Assembly: GCA_025846845.1 (NCBI GenBank)
Contig: JAOYTL010000015.1
Location: 62,001 to 126,000, forward strand
Source: Alloboseaceae bacterium BT-24-1
Lineage (GTDB): Bacteria; Pseudomonadota; Alphaproteobacteria; Rhizobiales; Beijerinckiaceae
Reading direction: 5' to 3'
Length of the DNA: 64,000 nt
Below the pieces are notes generated by a model. The model was not told the DNA's origin, ran no database searches, and saw only the letters and a program-made list of their open reading frames with translations. Positions 55,488 to 64,000 of the stretch are shown one piece after another; position 1 is the stretch's first letter; every line of letters starts with the position of its first letter. A program made the translations under genes and the position numbers.

Positions 55488-56183
55488 ATGGCTGGATTCG
55501 GAACGCTCGACCTCATCGCGATTGCGTTCTTCGCCGCCGCCTGGATCGGCTATCTGCTGGCCGTCGAGACCGGTCCGCACTCCAGGCGCAGCCTGAACAC
55601 GCTGATGAACCAGCGCCGCGAGCGCTGGATCATGGAATCGGTCAAGCGCGAGAACCGGATCATCGACACGCAGGTGATGAACGGCCTGCAGAACGGCACC
55701 GCCTTTTTCGCCTCGACCTCGCTGATCGCCATCGGCGGCTCGCTGACGCTGCTGCAATCGGCCGATCGCGTCGTCCAGATCTTCGCCGACCTGCCCTTCG
55801 CCACCACGACGACCCGCGCCGCCTGGGAGATCAAGGTAATCGGGCTCGCGGTGATCTTCGCCTATGCCTTCTTCAAGTTCAGCTGGAGCTACCGGCTGTT
55901 CAACTACTGCGCCATCCTGATCGGCGCGATCCCGTCCTGGACCGAAGCCGACAAGCCGGAAACGATCGCTGCGGCGCGCGAGGCGGTGGCGATGAACATC
56001 GTCGCCGGACTGCACTTCAACCGCGGCCAGCGCGCCTTCTTCTTTGCGCTGGCCTATCTCGGCTGGTTCATCTCGCCCTGGCTTTTCCTGGCCGCCACTG
56101 CAGCCGTGCTGACGGTGATGTGGCGCCGGCAGTTCGCCTCGGATTCGGCGGCGGCCGTTGGTGCGGGGCGCCGCAGCGCTTGA
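55488..56183 (+). CDS. DUF599 family membrane protein
   Basis: A 231-residue polytopic protein with about four helices. Family features: N-T-L-M-N-Q-R-R-E-R-W, Q-N-G-T-A-F-F-A-S-T-S-L and K-F-S-W-S-Y-R-L-F-N-Y. Function unknown. It precedes the DUF3253 gene by 30 bases and is divergent from the rhodanese operon. Confidence 0.87.
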   Translation: MAGFGTLDLIAIAFFAAAWIGYLLAVETGPHSRRSLNTLMNQRRERWIMESVKRENRIIDTQVMNGLQNGTAFFASTSLIAIGGSLTLLQSADRVVQIFADLPFATTTTRAAWEIKVIGLAVIFAYAFFKFSWSYRLFNYCAILIGAIPSWTEADKPETIAAAREAVAMNIVAGLHFNRGQRAFFFALAYLGWFISPWLFLAATAAVLTVMWRRQFASDSAAAVGAGRRSA

Positions 56184-56213
56184 CGAAACCCGTCGCTGCG
56201 CTCAGCAAGCGGC

Positions 56214-56495
56214 ATGACCACACCGACAGATGACGAGCTTGCCGAGACGATCCTGCGCCTCACCGCCGAGCGGAGCGACCGGACGACCTCGCCAATGGAC
56301 ATCGCCCGCGCCATCGGCGGCGACCATCCCGATGGCTGGGGGCCGCTGATGCAGCCGATCCGCCGGGTCGCCGTGCAGTTGATGAAGGACGGCAGGCTGG
56401 TGATTACCCGCAAGGGCCGCCCGGTCGATCCCGAGGATTTCCGCGGCGTCTATCGCCTGCGCCTGCCCGAAGCTGATCCGGCCGATCAGGGTTAG
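56214..56495 (+). CDS. DUF3253 family protein
   Basis: A 93-residue winged-helix-like protein: S-P-M-D-I-A-R-A-I-G-G, W-G-P-L-M-Q-P-I-R-R-V-A and G-R-P-V-D-P-E-D-F-R-G. The DNA-binding fold is implied by family; function unknown. Follows DUF599 by 30 bases in the same direction. Confidence 0.87.
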   Translation: MTTPTDDELAETILRLTAERSDRTTSPMDIARAIGGDHPDGWGPLMQPIRRVAVQLMKDGRLVITRKGRPVDPEDFRGVYRLRLPEADPADQG

Positions 56496-56556
56496 GCCGC
56501 AGGCTCGCGCATCTGGAGCCGCAGCGCATCGAGGCAGCAAAGGAGGCTGCAAGGTC

Positions 56557-57135
56557 GTGGGCATCAAGATCGAAACCTCGCGCCTCACTCTCCGGCCCTG
56601 GGGTGAGGACGATATCGAACAACTCACGCTGGGCTTGAATGACCTCGAAGTCGCAAAATGGCTGGCCTTCGTCCCTCACCCCTATTCGACGTCGCATGCC
56701 AGGGATTGGGTCAGGAGATGCCGGGAGCTTTCGAACGCAGGCACTCGCCCTGGCGCCTATGAATTTGCGCTTGAGCTCAGGTCCGGGCGGCGCGTGATCG
56801 GAGGGGTCAGCCTCAACAGGATCGACCGGCAGGCCGGGACGGCTGGCGGCGGAATCTGGATAGCCGACGGCTATCAGGGACGCGGCTATGGACGCGAAGC
56901 GTTCGAGGCCAAGATCCGCTTCGCCTTTGGCGAGTTGGGGCTGACGAAGCTGGTCAACGGCTACTTCGACGGCAACGAGAACTCCTGGGCGATGCAGCGC
57001 AAGCTGGGATATCGGCGCGTGGGAGAGGTTGCTAGCCGTTGCATGGCCGACGGCCGACAGACGATCGAACATGTGACCGAGTTGCGGCGCAGTGACTGGC
57101 AAGGTCGCGAGGACCAAGCGTCCAACCGACCGTGA
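56557..57135 (+). CDS. GNAT family acetyltransferase (RimJ/RimL-like)
   Basis: A 192-residue protein: E-T-S-R-L-T-L-R-P-W at the start, G-Y-Q-G-R-G-Y-G-R-E-A (acetyl-CoA loop) and N-E-N-S-W-A-M-Q-R-K-L-G-Y-R. These are the ribosomal-protein or antibiotic acetyltransferase type. GTG at 56557 with GGAGG upstream. Substrate unknown. Confidence 0.88.
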   Translation: MGIKIETSRLTLRPWGEDDIEQLTLGLNDLEVAKWLAFVPHPYSTSHARDWVRRCRELSNAGTRPGAYEFALELRSGRRVIGGVSLNRIDRQAGTAGGGIWIADGYQGRGYGREAFEAKIRFAFGELGLTKLVNGYFDGNENSWAMQRKLGYRRVGEVASRCMADGRQTIEHVTELRRSDWQGREDQASNRP

Positions 57136-57138
57136 TTG

Positions 57139-57244
57139 CTAGAGCATTTTTTAGCGAAGTGGACACCGGTTCGCGTGAAGAAAATGCGATAAAACAAAGG
57201 TCTGGAGCATTTCCGCGATTCGGAGAAACGCGGAAATGCTCTAG
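57139..57244. repeat. Rhizobiales-type dispersed repeat with CTAGAGCATT ends
   Basis: Ends CTAGAGCATT (57139-57148) and AATGCTCTAG (57235-57244) are perfect inverted repeats. The interior has GCGAAGTGGACACCGGTT and GTGAAGAAAATGCG, the sequence of a common dispersed repeat in Methylobacterium/Bosea-type genomes, and a second inverted TTTCCGCGATT / CGCGGAAA pair. No coding capacity. Confidence 0.85.
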
Positions 57245-57526
57245 CTGATGCCAAGCAGCCGGGTCGCTTGGCGCTGCCAAAACCGTCTCCGGACGAGGCC
57301 AGCCCGCGTCCATTTCGCAATGTGATCGGATGGTTCTGAAGGTCGTCCGCGCCGCGCGGCCAGCTCGCAAGGAGTGGTCTCAGCTGCGGCGAGGAAGGGG
57401 TCAGGAAGCGCCTGCACCTCTTGCCACTATCATCGTCTAACGCAGCCGGGGGCTTGCGGCAAGCCCCCCTCCATGTCCTAGGAACGCTGCCCTCGGCCTG
57501 AACCTCAGGCCAAAGGGAGTAGAAAA
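57245..57526. other. Upstream region of the GT1 gene
   Basis: No gene seen in 282 bases. It must hold the glycosyltransferase promoter, and it contains a 9-bp perfect hairpin GGGGGCTTG / CAAGCCCCC at 57448-57468 about 60 bases before the start codon. No T run follows, so it is a leader or weak terminator structure. Confidence 0.45.
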
Positions 57527-58762
57527 ATGCGTGTCTTGTTATCGACTTACGGCTCGCGCGGCGACGTCGAGCCCATGGTGGCGCTGGCCGTACAATTGCA
57601 GGCGCTCGGCGTCGAGGCGGTGGTGTCTGCGCCGCCGGATCAGGAATTCGCCGCCCTGCTGGCCCGTGCCGGAGTGCCGCTGGCGCCGGCCTTCATGCCG
57701 ATACGGCAATGGGTGAGCGAACGAGCAAAGCCGTCTTCGACGGCGGACTTCCACCGGCTCGCCTCCGACATGATGGCTGCGCAGTTCGCCGCCATCTCCG
57801 CAGCCGCCGAGGGCTGCGATGCGATCATGGCAACCGGCCTGTTCCCCTCTGCGAGCGCCGCACGATCGGTCGCCGAGCTGACCGGCCTCTCTTACAGCCA
57901 CGTCACCTTCTGTCCGCTCTTCCTGCCCTCGCACCACCATCGGCCATTCCCCTATCCGGGCCATCCCTTGCCGCCGGAGGTGACCGACAACCGCGCATTG
58001 TGGGATTTCAACATCCGGACCATGAACGCCCTGTTCGGCGAGGCGCTCGGGGCGCACCGCGCGGCGGTCGGTCTGCCGCCGGTCGACAATGCCCGCGACC
58101 ATGTCTTCACCAAGCGCCCGTGGCTGGCGTCGGACCCGGTGCTGTGGCCATGGCGAAAGACGGATCTCTGCGATGCCGTACAGACAGGCGCCTGGATATT
58201 GCCTGACCAGCGCCCGCTTCCAGCGGAGCTGGAGGCATTCCTGGCGGCCGGCGAGCCACCGGTCTATGTCGGTTTCGGCAGCATGTTCATGCAGTCGGCA
58301 ACGGACGCCGCCCGCGTGGCGATCGAGGCGATCCGGGCGCAGGGCCGCCGCGCGGTCGTGCTGAAGGGCTGGGCCGAACTCGCACTTGGCGACGACGCGA
58401 GGGATTGCTTCATCACCGGCGACGTCAACCAGCAGGCACTGTTCCCCCGGATGGCGGCTGTGATGCATCACGGTGGCGCCGGCACGACGACGGCGGCAAC
58501 CCGCGCTGGCGCGCCGCAGGTGATCGTCCCGCAGATCGTCGACCAGCCCTATTGGGCTGGCCGGGTAGCTGGACTGGGCGTCGGCGCGGCACATGATGGT
58601 CCAACGCCGACCTTCGAGTCGCTGTCGGCAGCGCTGGCCACGGCGCTGGCGCCGGAAACCGGAGCACAGGCGACCGCTGTTTCGCGCACGATCCGCAGCG
58701 ACGGGGCAGAAGTCGCCGCGAAGCTGCTGATCGACGCGATCGGCCGGAAATCGCCTTCGTAG
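57527..58762 (+). CDS. GT1 (UGT/MGT-like) glycosyltransferase
   Basis: A 411-residue two-domain (GT-B) glycosyltransferase. N-terminal S-R-G-D-V-E-P motif and the C-terminal nucleotide-sugar loop H-H-G-G-A-G-T-T. It resembles transferases that glycosylate sterols, polyketides or carotenoids. No partner biosynthetic genes are near. ATG at 57527 with a moderate RBS. Confidence 0.88.
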   Translation: MRVLLSTYGSRGDVEPMVALAVQLQALGVEAVVSAPPDQEFAALLARAGVPLAPAFMPIRQWVSERAKPSSTADFHRLASDMMAAQFAAISAAAEGCDAIMATGLFPSASAARSVAELTGLSYSHVTFCPLFLPSHHHRPFPYPGHPLPPEVTDNRALWDFNIRTMNALFGEALGAHRAAVGLPPVDNARDHVFTKRPWLASDPVLWPWRKTDLCDAVQTGAWILPDQRPLPAELEAFLAAGEPPVYVGFGSMFMQSATDAARVAIEAIRAQGRRAVVLKGWAELALGDDARDCFITGDVNQQALFPRMAAVMHHGGAGTTTAATRAGAPQVIVPQIVDQPYWAGRVAGLGVGAAHDGPTPTFESLSAALATALAPETGAQATAVSRTIRSDGAEVAAKLLIDAIGRKSPS

Positions 58763-58789
58763 AGCGTGCTATGTTGGCTCGGAACCATC

Positions 58790-58884
58790 GCGTCGTCCCG
58801 GACAAGCCGCGGAGCGGCGCAGTTCCGGGATCCACCGTAACGCTCCGGAGCCCTACGATGGACCCCGGACTTCGCAGCGCTCCT
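58790..58884. repeat. REP-like repeat (GTCGTCCCGG...CCCCGGAC type)
   Basis: GCGTCGTCCCGGACAAGCCGC followed by inverted TCCGGGATCCA...GATGGACCCCGGA. Related to the elements at 61239 and 63531 by the CCCGGACAAGCCGC core. Confidence 0.65.
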
Positions 58885-58907
58885 TCGTCGCCGGCAGGCT
58901 TCGTCGC

Positions 58908-59717
58908 TTATCGAGCGGCGCCCGCCGCCACCGGCCCCGGAAACAGAGCATCGGTGTAGCCGGCCATGTAATAAGCGACGAGCCCGGCCCACTCCTTGAA
59001 GGCGTCGTCGGCGATGTCGAGCCCGCGCGCCGCCTTGCGATAGGGGCGCAGGAAATCAGCGCGCTCGCCGCTGGAAAGGAAGTCGACCGGGAAGGCCTCG
59101 ACCTGGAAACCTGCCTTGCGGAATACGCCCATGGCACGCGGCATGTGCCAGGCCGAGGTCACCAGGAGCCAGCGCTCGCCCGGCTTGGGATCGACCAGGC
59201 GGCGGGTGAAGACCGCGTTCTCAACCGTGTTGCGCGACTTGTCCTCGAGGACGAGGCGGTGCTCGGGCAGGCCGAGGCCCAGGAACAGCAACCGCGCCCC
59301 GTCCGCCTCGGTCTTCAGCACCGGTGAGAGCAGGTTGGCGCCGCCGCCGGTGAAGACCAGCTTCGCCTCGGGATGGGCCCGGGCAAGCTCGACCGCCTTG
59401 GTCATCCGCGCCGCAGCATTGTTGAGCACGATGTCCTCGCGGGCCACGCCGATCGCGCCGCCGAGCACGATGATGCCGTCGACCTTGCCGGAATTCACCG
59501 CCTGCTGCGGGAAGCGATCCTCGAGCGGCCTGACCAGAATGCGCGGCAGCGGGCTGAAGGCGAGCAGGCCGAGCACGAATACGCAGATCAGCCCGAGCCA
59601 GCGCCCCGGCCCGGAAAAGCGCGTGAAGGCGAGCAGGCTCGCCAGCACGAGCCCGCCGATGGCGAGGTTCACCGGCGAGGCCAGGAACCAGAGGATCTTT
59701 GAGAGGGCGAAGAACAT
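58908..59717 (-). CDS. YdcF/SanA family (DUF218) membrane protein
   Basis: A 269-residue protein: two N-terminal membrane helices (about 5-30 and 40-58), then a DUF218 domain with I-I-V-L-G-G-A, T-G-G-G-A-N and S-A-W-H-M-P-R. These proteins are linked to envelope integrity and peptidoglycan precursor handling (ElyC). The periplasmic domain is large. Single gene between two repeats. Confidence 0.9.
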   Translation of the reverse strand: MFFALSKILWFLASPVNLAIGGLVLASLLAFTRFSGPGRWLGLICVFVLGLLAFSPLPRILVRPLEDRFPQQAVNSGKVDGIIVLGGAIGVAREDIVLNNAAARMTKAVELARAHPEAKLVFTGGGANLLSPVLKTEADGARLLFLGLGLPEHRLVLEDKSRNTVENAVFTRRLVDPKPGERWLLVTSAWHMPRAMGVFRKAGFQVEAFPVDFLSSGERADFLRPYRKAARGLDIADDAFKEWAGLVAYYMAGYTDALFPGPVAAGAAR

Positions 59718-59849
59718 GATTTTCTTGAGCAGACCCGCCTCCCCTTACGCGCAGAAAGCTGACAGGCCGTTATGAAACAGCCGAGGGCGCTCGGGGTTCG
59801 GTGCAGATTGTCGTTCACGTTGCGGTGAGTGCCAGGTGGCGGCGAGCGC

Positions 59850-59962
59850 CGTCATTCTCGAACGGAGCGCAGCGGAGATCCGAGAATCTCCTGACGAGAA
59901 AGCGCTCGCTCGCGCCTCATCCTGCCCGAGATGCTCGGGTCAAGCCCGAGCATCTCGGGCAG
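59850..59962. repeat. REP-like repeat with 18-bp perfect hairpin
   Basis: Begins CGTCATTCTCG (59850). The second half is a perfect 18-bp stem CTGCCCGAGATGCTCGGG (59922-59939) / its complement (59945-59962) with loop TCAAG. It ends 5 bases before the LprI-like stop on the minus strand, so it may end that transcript. Same core as 48291-48313. Confidence 0.85.
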
Positions 59963-59967
59963 TGCAG

Positions 59968-60495
59968 TTACCGGATGATCCGCGGCGGCTGGGCCGGCGG
60001 ACGGCGCATCTGCCGCGCGGCGAAGCGCTCGATCTCGAGCGCGCGCTCTGCAACCTCGCGCAGTTCGCAGCCCGCTTGCAAGCCGGCCGAACGCGCCGGT
60101 GGCTGGGACGCGCCATAGAAGGCGCATTTCTGCACGGCGTAGCTTTGCCAGGCGACCTGCAGCGCCGCGAACTGGCTGCGCGCTCCGGCATCGAGCGAGC
60201 GCCCCAGCGCCGCACCCGCCAGCGTCAGCCGCTCGCGCCAGACCGCTTCCTCACGTCTGGCGCAGACGATCTCGGCCTGAGCCCGCTCGTTTGTCGAAGC
60301 GGCGCTGACACAAGGCACGGCGACGAGGCCGATGCAGCCTGGGCTCGCGGTCATTCCCTGCCGCACGCAGTTGGCCACCTGCAGGCGGTCACCCGACTGC
60401 ACTGGATTGGTTGGTGCCTGCGCGAGCGCAGCCATGCAGCCGAGCTGCGTCGAGACGAGGGAAATGGCAAGAAAACCGCGCATGGCGGCGATCAT
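59968..60495 (-). CDS. LprI-like (DUF1311) secreted protein
   Basis: A 175-residue protein with a signal peptide (about 1-28, A-A-L-A-Q) and Cys-rich mature part. The domain around C-A-R-R-E-E-A-V-W-R-E-R-L, W-Q-S-Y and C-E-L-R-E resembles the lysozyme-inhibitor LprI N-terminal domain. Six Cys suggest disulfides. The ATG at 60483 is also possible. A role in lysozyme defence is only family inference. Confidence 0.7.
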   Translation of the reverse strand: MIAAMRGFLAISLVSTQLGCMAALAQAPTNPVQSGDRLQVANCVRQGMTASPGCIGLVAVPCVSAASTNERAQAEIVCARREEAVWRERLTLAGAALGRSLDAGARSQFAALQVAWQSYAVQKCAFYGASQPPARSAGLQAGCELREVAERALEIERFAARQMRRPPAQPPRIIR

Positions 60496-60534
60496 GACGG
60501 CCAAATCGGCCGGGTCAAGCGCAGCCCAGCATGC

Positions 60535-61155
60535 TCACGAGATCGGCAACGGCAGCGCCGGGCCGGCGGCCGGACGCGCCGAGACATGCTGATACCAGCG
60601 GCGGATATTGGGCCAGTCCTTCTGCGGCACCGGCATGTGGAGCCAGCGATGCGCACCGGGCGCCACCGTGATGTCGGCCATGCCAAAGCGCTCGCCGGCG
60701 AGATAGCTCCGCCCCGCCAGATGGGCCTCGAGGATGTCGAGCTTGGCCTCGGCCTTGGCGATCGACGCGTCGATCGAAGCCTGGTCGGTATAGCCAGGCG
60801 TCTTCCGGATCAGCCCCCAGAAGGCCGGTGTCATCGAAGGCTGCAACTCGGAGAGCATCCAGTCCATCCAGCGATCGGCATCCGCTCTCTTGGCCGGATC
60901 CTCCTCCCAGATCCAGCCGGCGCCGTAGCGGGCGGCGAGATAGCGCACGATGCTGCTCGACTCCCAGATGACGATTTCGCCGTCCTCCAGTGTCGGAATC
61001 TGCCCGTTCGGGTTCTTGGCGAGATAGGCCGGCTCGCGGTTGCCGCCGAACTTGCCGCCGATATCGATGCGCTCGAAAGGCTGGCCGACCTCGCCGGCGG
61101 CCCAGACCACCTTCTGGACATTGATCGAGCTGATCCGCCCCCAGATCGTCAGCAT
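60535..61155 (-). CDS. Glutathione S-transferase family protein
   Basis: A 206-residue GST: thioredoxin-fold domain with N-P-N-G-Q-I-P-T-L (cis-Pro) and W-E-S-S-S-I-V-R-Y-L (glutathione-binding E-S), then an all-helical domain with the N-cap-like F-G-M-A-D-I-T-V. The active-site Ser is probably in G-R-I-S-S-I-N. ATG at 61155 with GAAGGTG upstream. Function in conjugation or peroxide defence is typical. Confidence 0.9.
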   Translation of the reverse strand: MLTIWGRISSINVQKVVWAAGEVGQPFERIDIGGKFGGNREPAYLAKNPNGQIPTLEDGEIVIWESSSIVRYLAARYGAGWIWEEDPAKRADADRWMDWMLSELQPSMTPAFWGLIRKTPGYTDQASIDASIAKAEAKLDILEAHLAGRSYLAGERFGMADITVAPGAHRWLHMPVPQKDWPNIRRWYQHVSARPAAGPALPLPIS

Positions 61156-61238
61156 TCGCAGCACCTTCTCATGATAGGGCGGCGACAATCAGCCGGCGGG
61201 CGAACGAAGGCAAGCGACAGCGCCCTGTCAAATACGCT

Positions 61239-61344
61239 CGTCATTCCGGCCGCAGCGAAGCGGAGCGCCGGAATCCATCGTAAAGCGCACGGCCCCACGA
61301 TGGATTCCGGAGCTGCGCGGCTTCGCCGCTTGTCCGGAATGACG
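61239..61344. repeat. REP-like repeat (CGTCATTCCGG / CCGGAATGACG)
   Basis: Perfect 11-bp outer inverted repeats (61239-61249 and 61334-61344) and inner arms GGAATCCATCG / CGATGGATTCC. The 106-base element lies between the GST and pccA genes. Confidence 0.85.
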
Positions 61345-61375
61345 CAAGGGTGTGACGGCGGCGGAAGCGCCTGCC

Positions 61376-63376
<2,001 letters not shown>

Positions 63377-63530
63377 GCGTGGCTTCCCCCAGACCCGGTG
63401 CCTTCACTGTGCAGTGCGGGATTTACGGGAGGCAAGCGCATCCGTCCACTGATGCGAAAGTTTTGTAACGTGCGCGAAGGCCTCGCGGCGCTGTGGGCTT
63501 ATCGCTCGGCCTGGCCTGACAACGATACGG

Positions 63531-63640
63531 TGTCATCCCGGACAAGCCGCAAAGCGTCGCCGATCCTGGACCCATTCCCGAGCTTATCCGAAAGAGGTTC
63601 CGGAATGGGTCCCGGGTCGAGCGATGCTCGCCCGGGACGA
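63531..63640. repeat. REP-like repeat (CCATTCC/GGAATGG core)
   Basis: TGTCATCCCGGACAAGCCGC at the left, CCCGGGACGACC at the right, and a perfect inner hairpin GGACCCATTCC (63568-63578) / GGAATGGGTCC (63602-63612). Related to the elements at 58790 and 61239. Confidence 0.75.
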
Positions 63641-63675
63641 CCGATGATTTGGAAATGATCGAGCGAGGACCGCGC

Positions 63676-64000
63676 TCAGCTCGCCAGCAATACGCGCTGA
63701 CCGACCGGGCTGGCCGAGATCCGGGCATCGGCCTTGCGCAGGGCGAAGCTGACCAGCGCCTCGTCGCAAACCTCGGCCTCGCGCACCACCTCGAAGGCGA
63801 TCTTCTGCGCCAGCGGCGTCGGGCCCTGCCCCGCCGACAGCGTCGTCACCAGCCAATGCGCCTTGTCGCGATCGATCTTGCCGGTCGGGCGGCTTTCCCA
63901 GACGGAGAAGTCGACGCAGAACGCCAGCAGCACATCGGCGAAGAGCGGCGACTTGTCGGCGACGGCACGGTCAAGCGCCACCAGCACATCGATGATATCG
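63676..64000 (-). CDS. Unidentified protein, 5' end beyond window
   Basis: The frame is open through base 64000, so the start lies to the right; 107 residues are visible. The C-terminus is alpha-helical with F-A-D-V-L-L-A-F-C-V-D-F-S-V-W-E-S and K-A-H-W-L-V-T-T-L. No family is recognised. A GTG at 63987 is an internal codon, not a likely start. Confidence 0.5.
   Translation of the reverse strand, partial: DIIDVLVALDRAVADKSPLFADVLLAFCVDFSVWESRPTGKIDRDKAHWLVTTLSAGQGPTPLAQKIAFEVVREAEVCDEALVSFALRKADARISASPVGQRVLLAS

Overview
The window is high-GC chromosomal DNA of an alphaproteobacterium, most likely from the Hyphomicrobiales and Bosea-like. That placement rests on gene content: a DUF1489 protein, a DUF6894 protein, a phasin, a bacterial phosphatidylcholine synthase, a clpS-clpA pair, a small FliN-like protein, and dispersed palindromic repeats of the kind seen in this order. 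It is inference, not a database match. Genes are short operons on both strands. I see no prophage, insertion sequence transposase, CRISPR array or plasmid function.

Layout. 1-4.5 kb: an acetyltransferase cut by the window edge, a HIT protein, a three-gene operon of two AhpD-like proteins and an ECF41 sigma factor with a near-perfect ECF41 promoter in front, and an M48 protease. 4.5-11.7 kb (minus strand): an unusual papain-fold candidate, an AzlCD amino-acid exporter, a small membrane protein, clpA, clpS, a Rieske oxygenase and a phasin. 12-18.4 kb: a D,D-carboxypeptidase with a SPOR domain, a vWA/J-domain pair, panC, a secreted protein, a YcxB-like protein, a HIT-fold protein without its catalytic histidine, and a DUF1489 protein. 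18.4-26 kb: a dehydrogenase, a kinase, a PLP enzyme divergent from an XRE-cupin regulator with a double operator, the methylcrotonyl-CoA carboxylase biotin subunit, and a YeeE/sulfurtransferase sulfur pair. 26-36 kb: transporters, a Tat-exported kelch protein, and Crp and Lrp regulators, the latter with a clear operator.

36-48 kb: the carboxyltransferase subunit mccB, a glycine-zipper lipoprotein, lipB, a 266-bp inverted-repeat (MITE-like) element in front of a lone fliN-like gene, tRNA-Leu(GAG) with its terminator, mgtE, two paralogous GH25 lysozymes flanking a phosphatidylcholine synthase, zntB, a lower-GC M20 amidohydrolase, and ivd. 48-64 kb: small secreted and membrane proteins, a Tat-exported esterase, an ABC exporter preceded by a 16-codon leader peptide, a rhodanese with a 57-residue membrane protein, DUF599 and DUF3253 proteins, a GT1 glycosyltransferase, a YdcF protein, an LprI-like protein, a glutathione transferase, pccA, and a gene cut by the right edge.

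Functional themes. Leucine and propionate catabolism is well represented but dispersed (ivd, mccB, mccA, pccA). Several local regulators sit next to recognisable operators: ECF41 sigma, XRE-cupin and Lrp. Envelope functions recur: carboxypeptidase, lysozymes, phosphatidylcholine synthesis, lipoprotein and ABC exporter. No single large novel system is evident. The best leads are the ECF41 autoregulated operon, the ABC-exporter leader peptide, the papain-fold candidate with its structured leader, and the MITE-like element upstream of the fliN-like gene.
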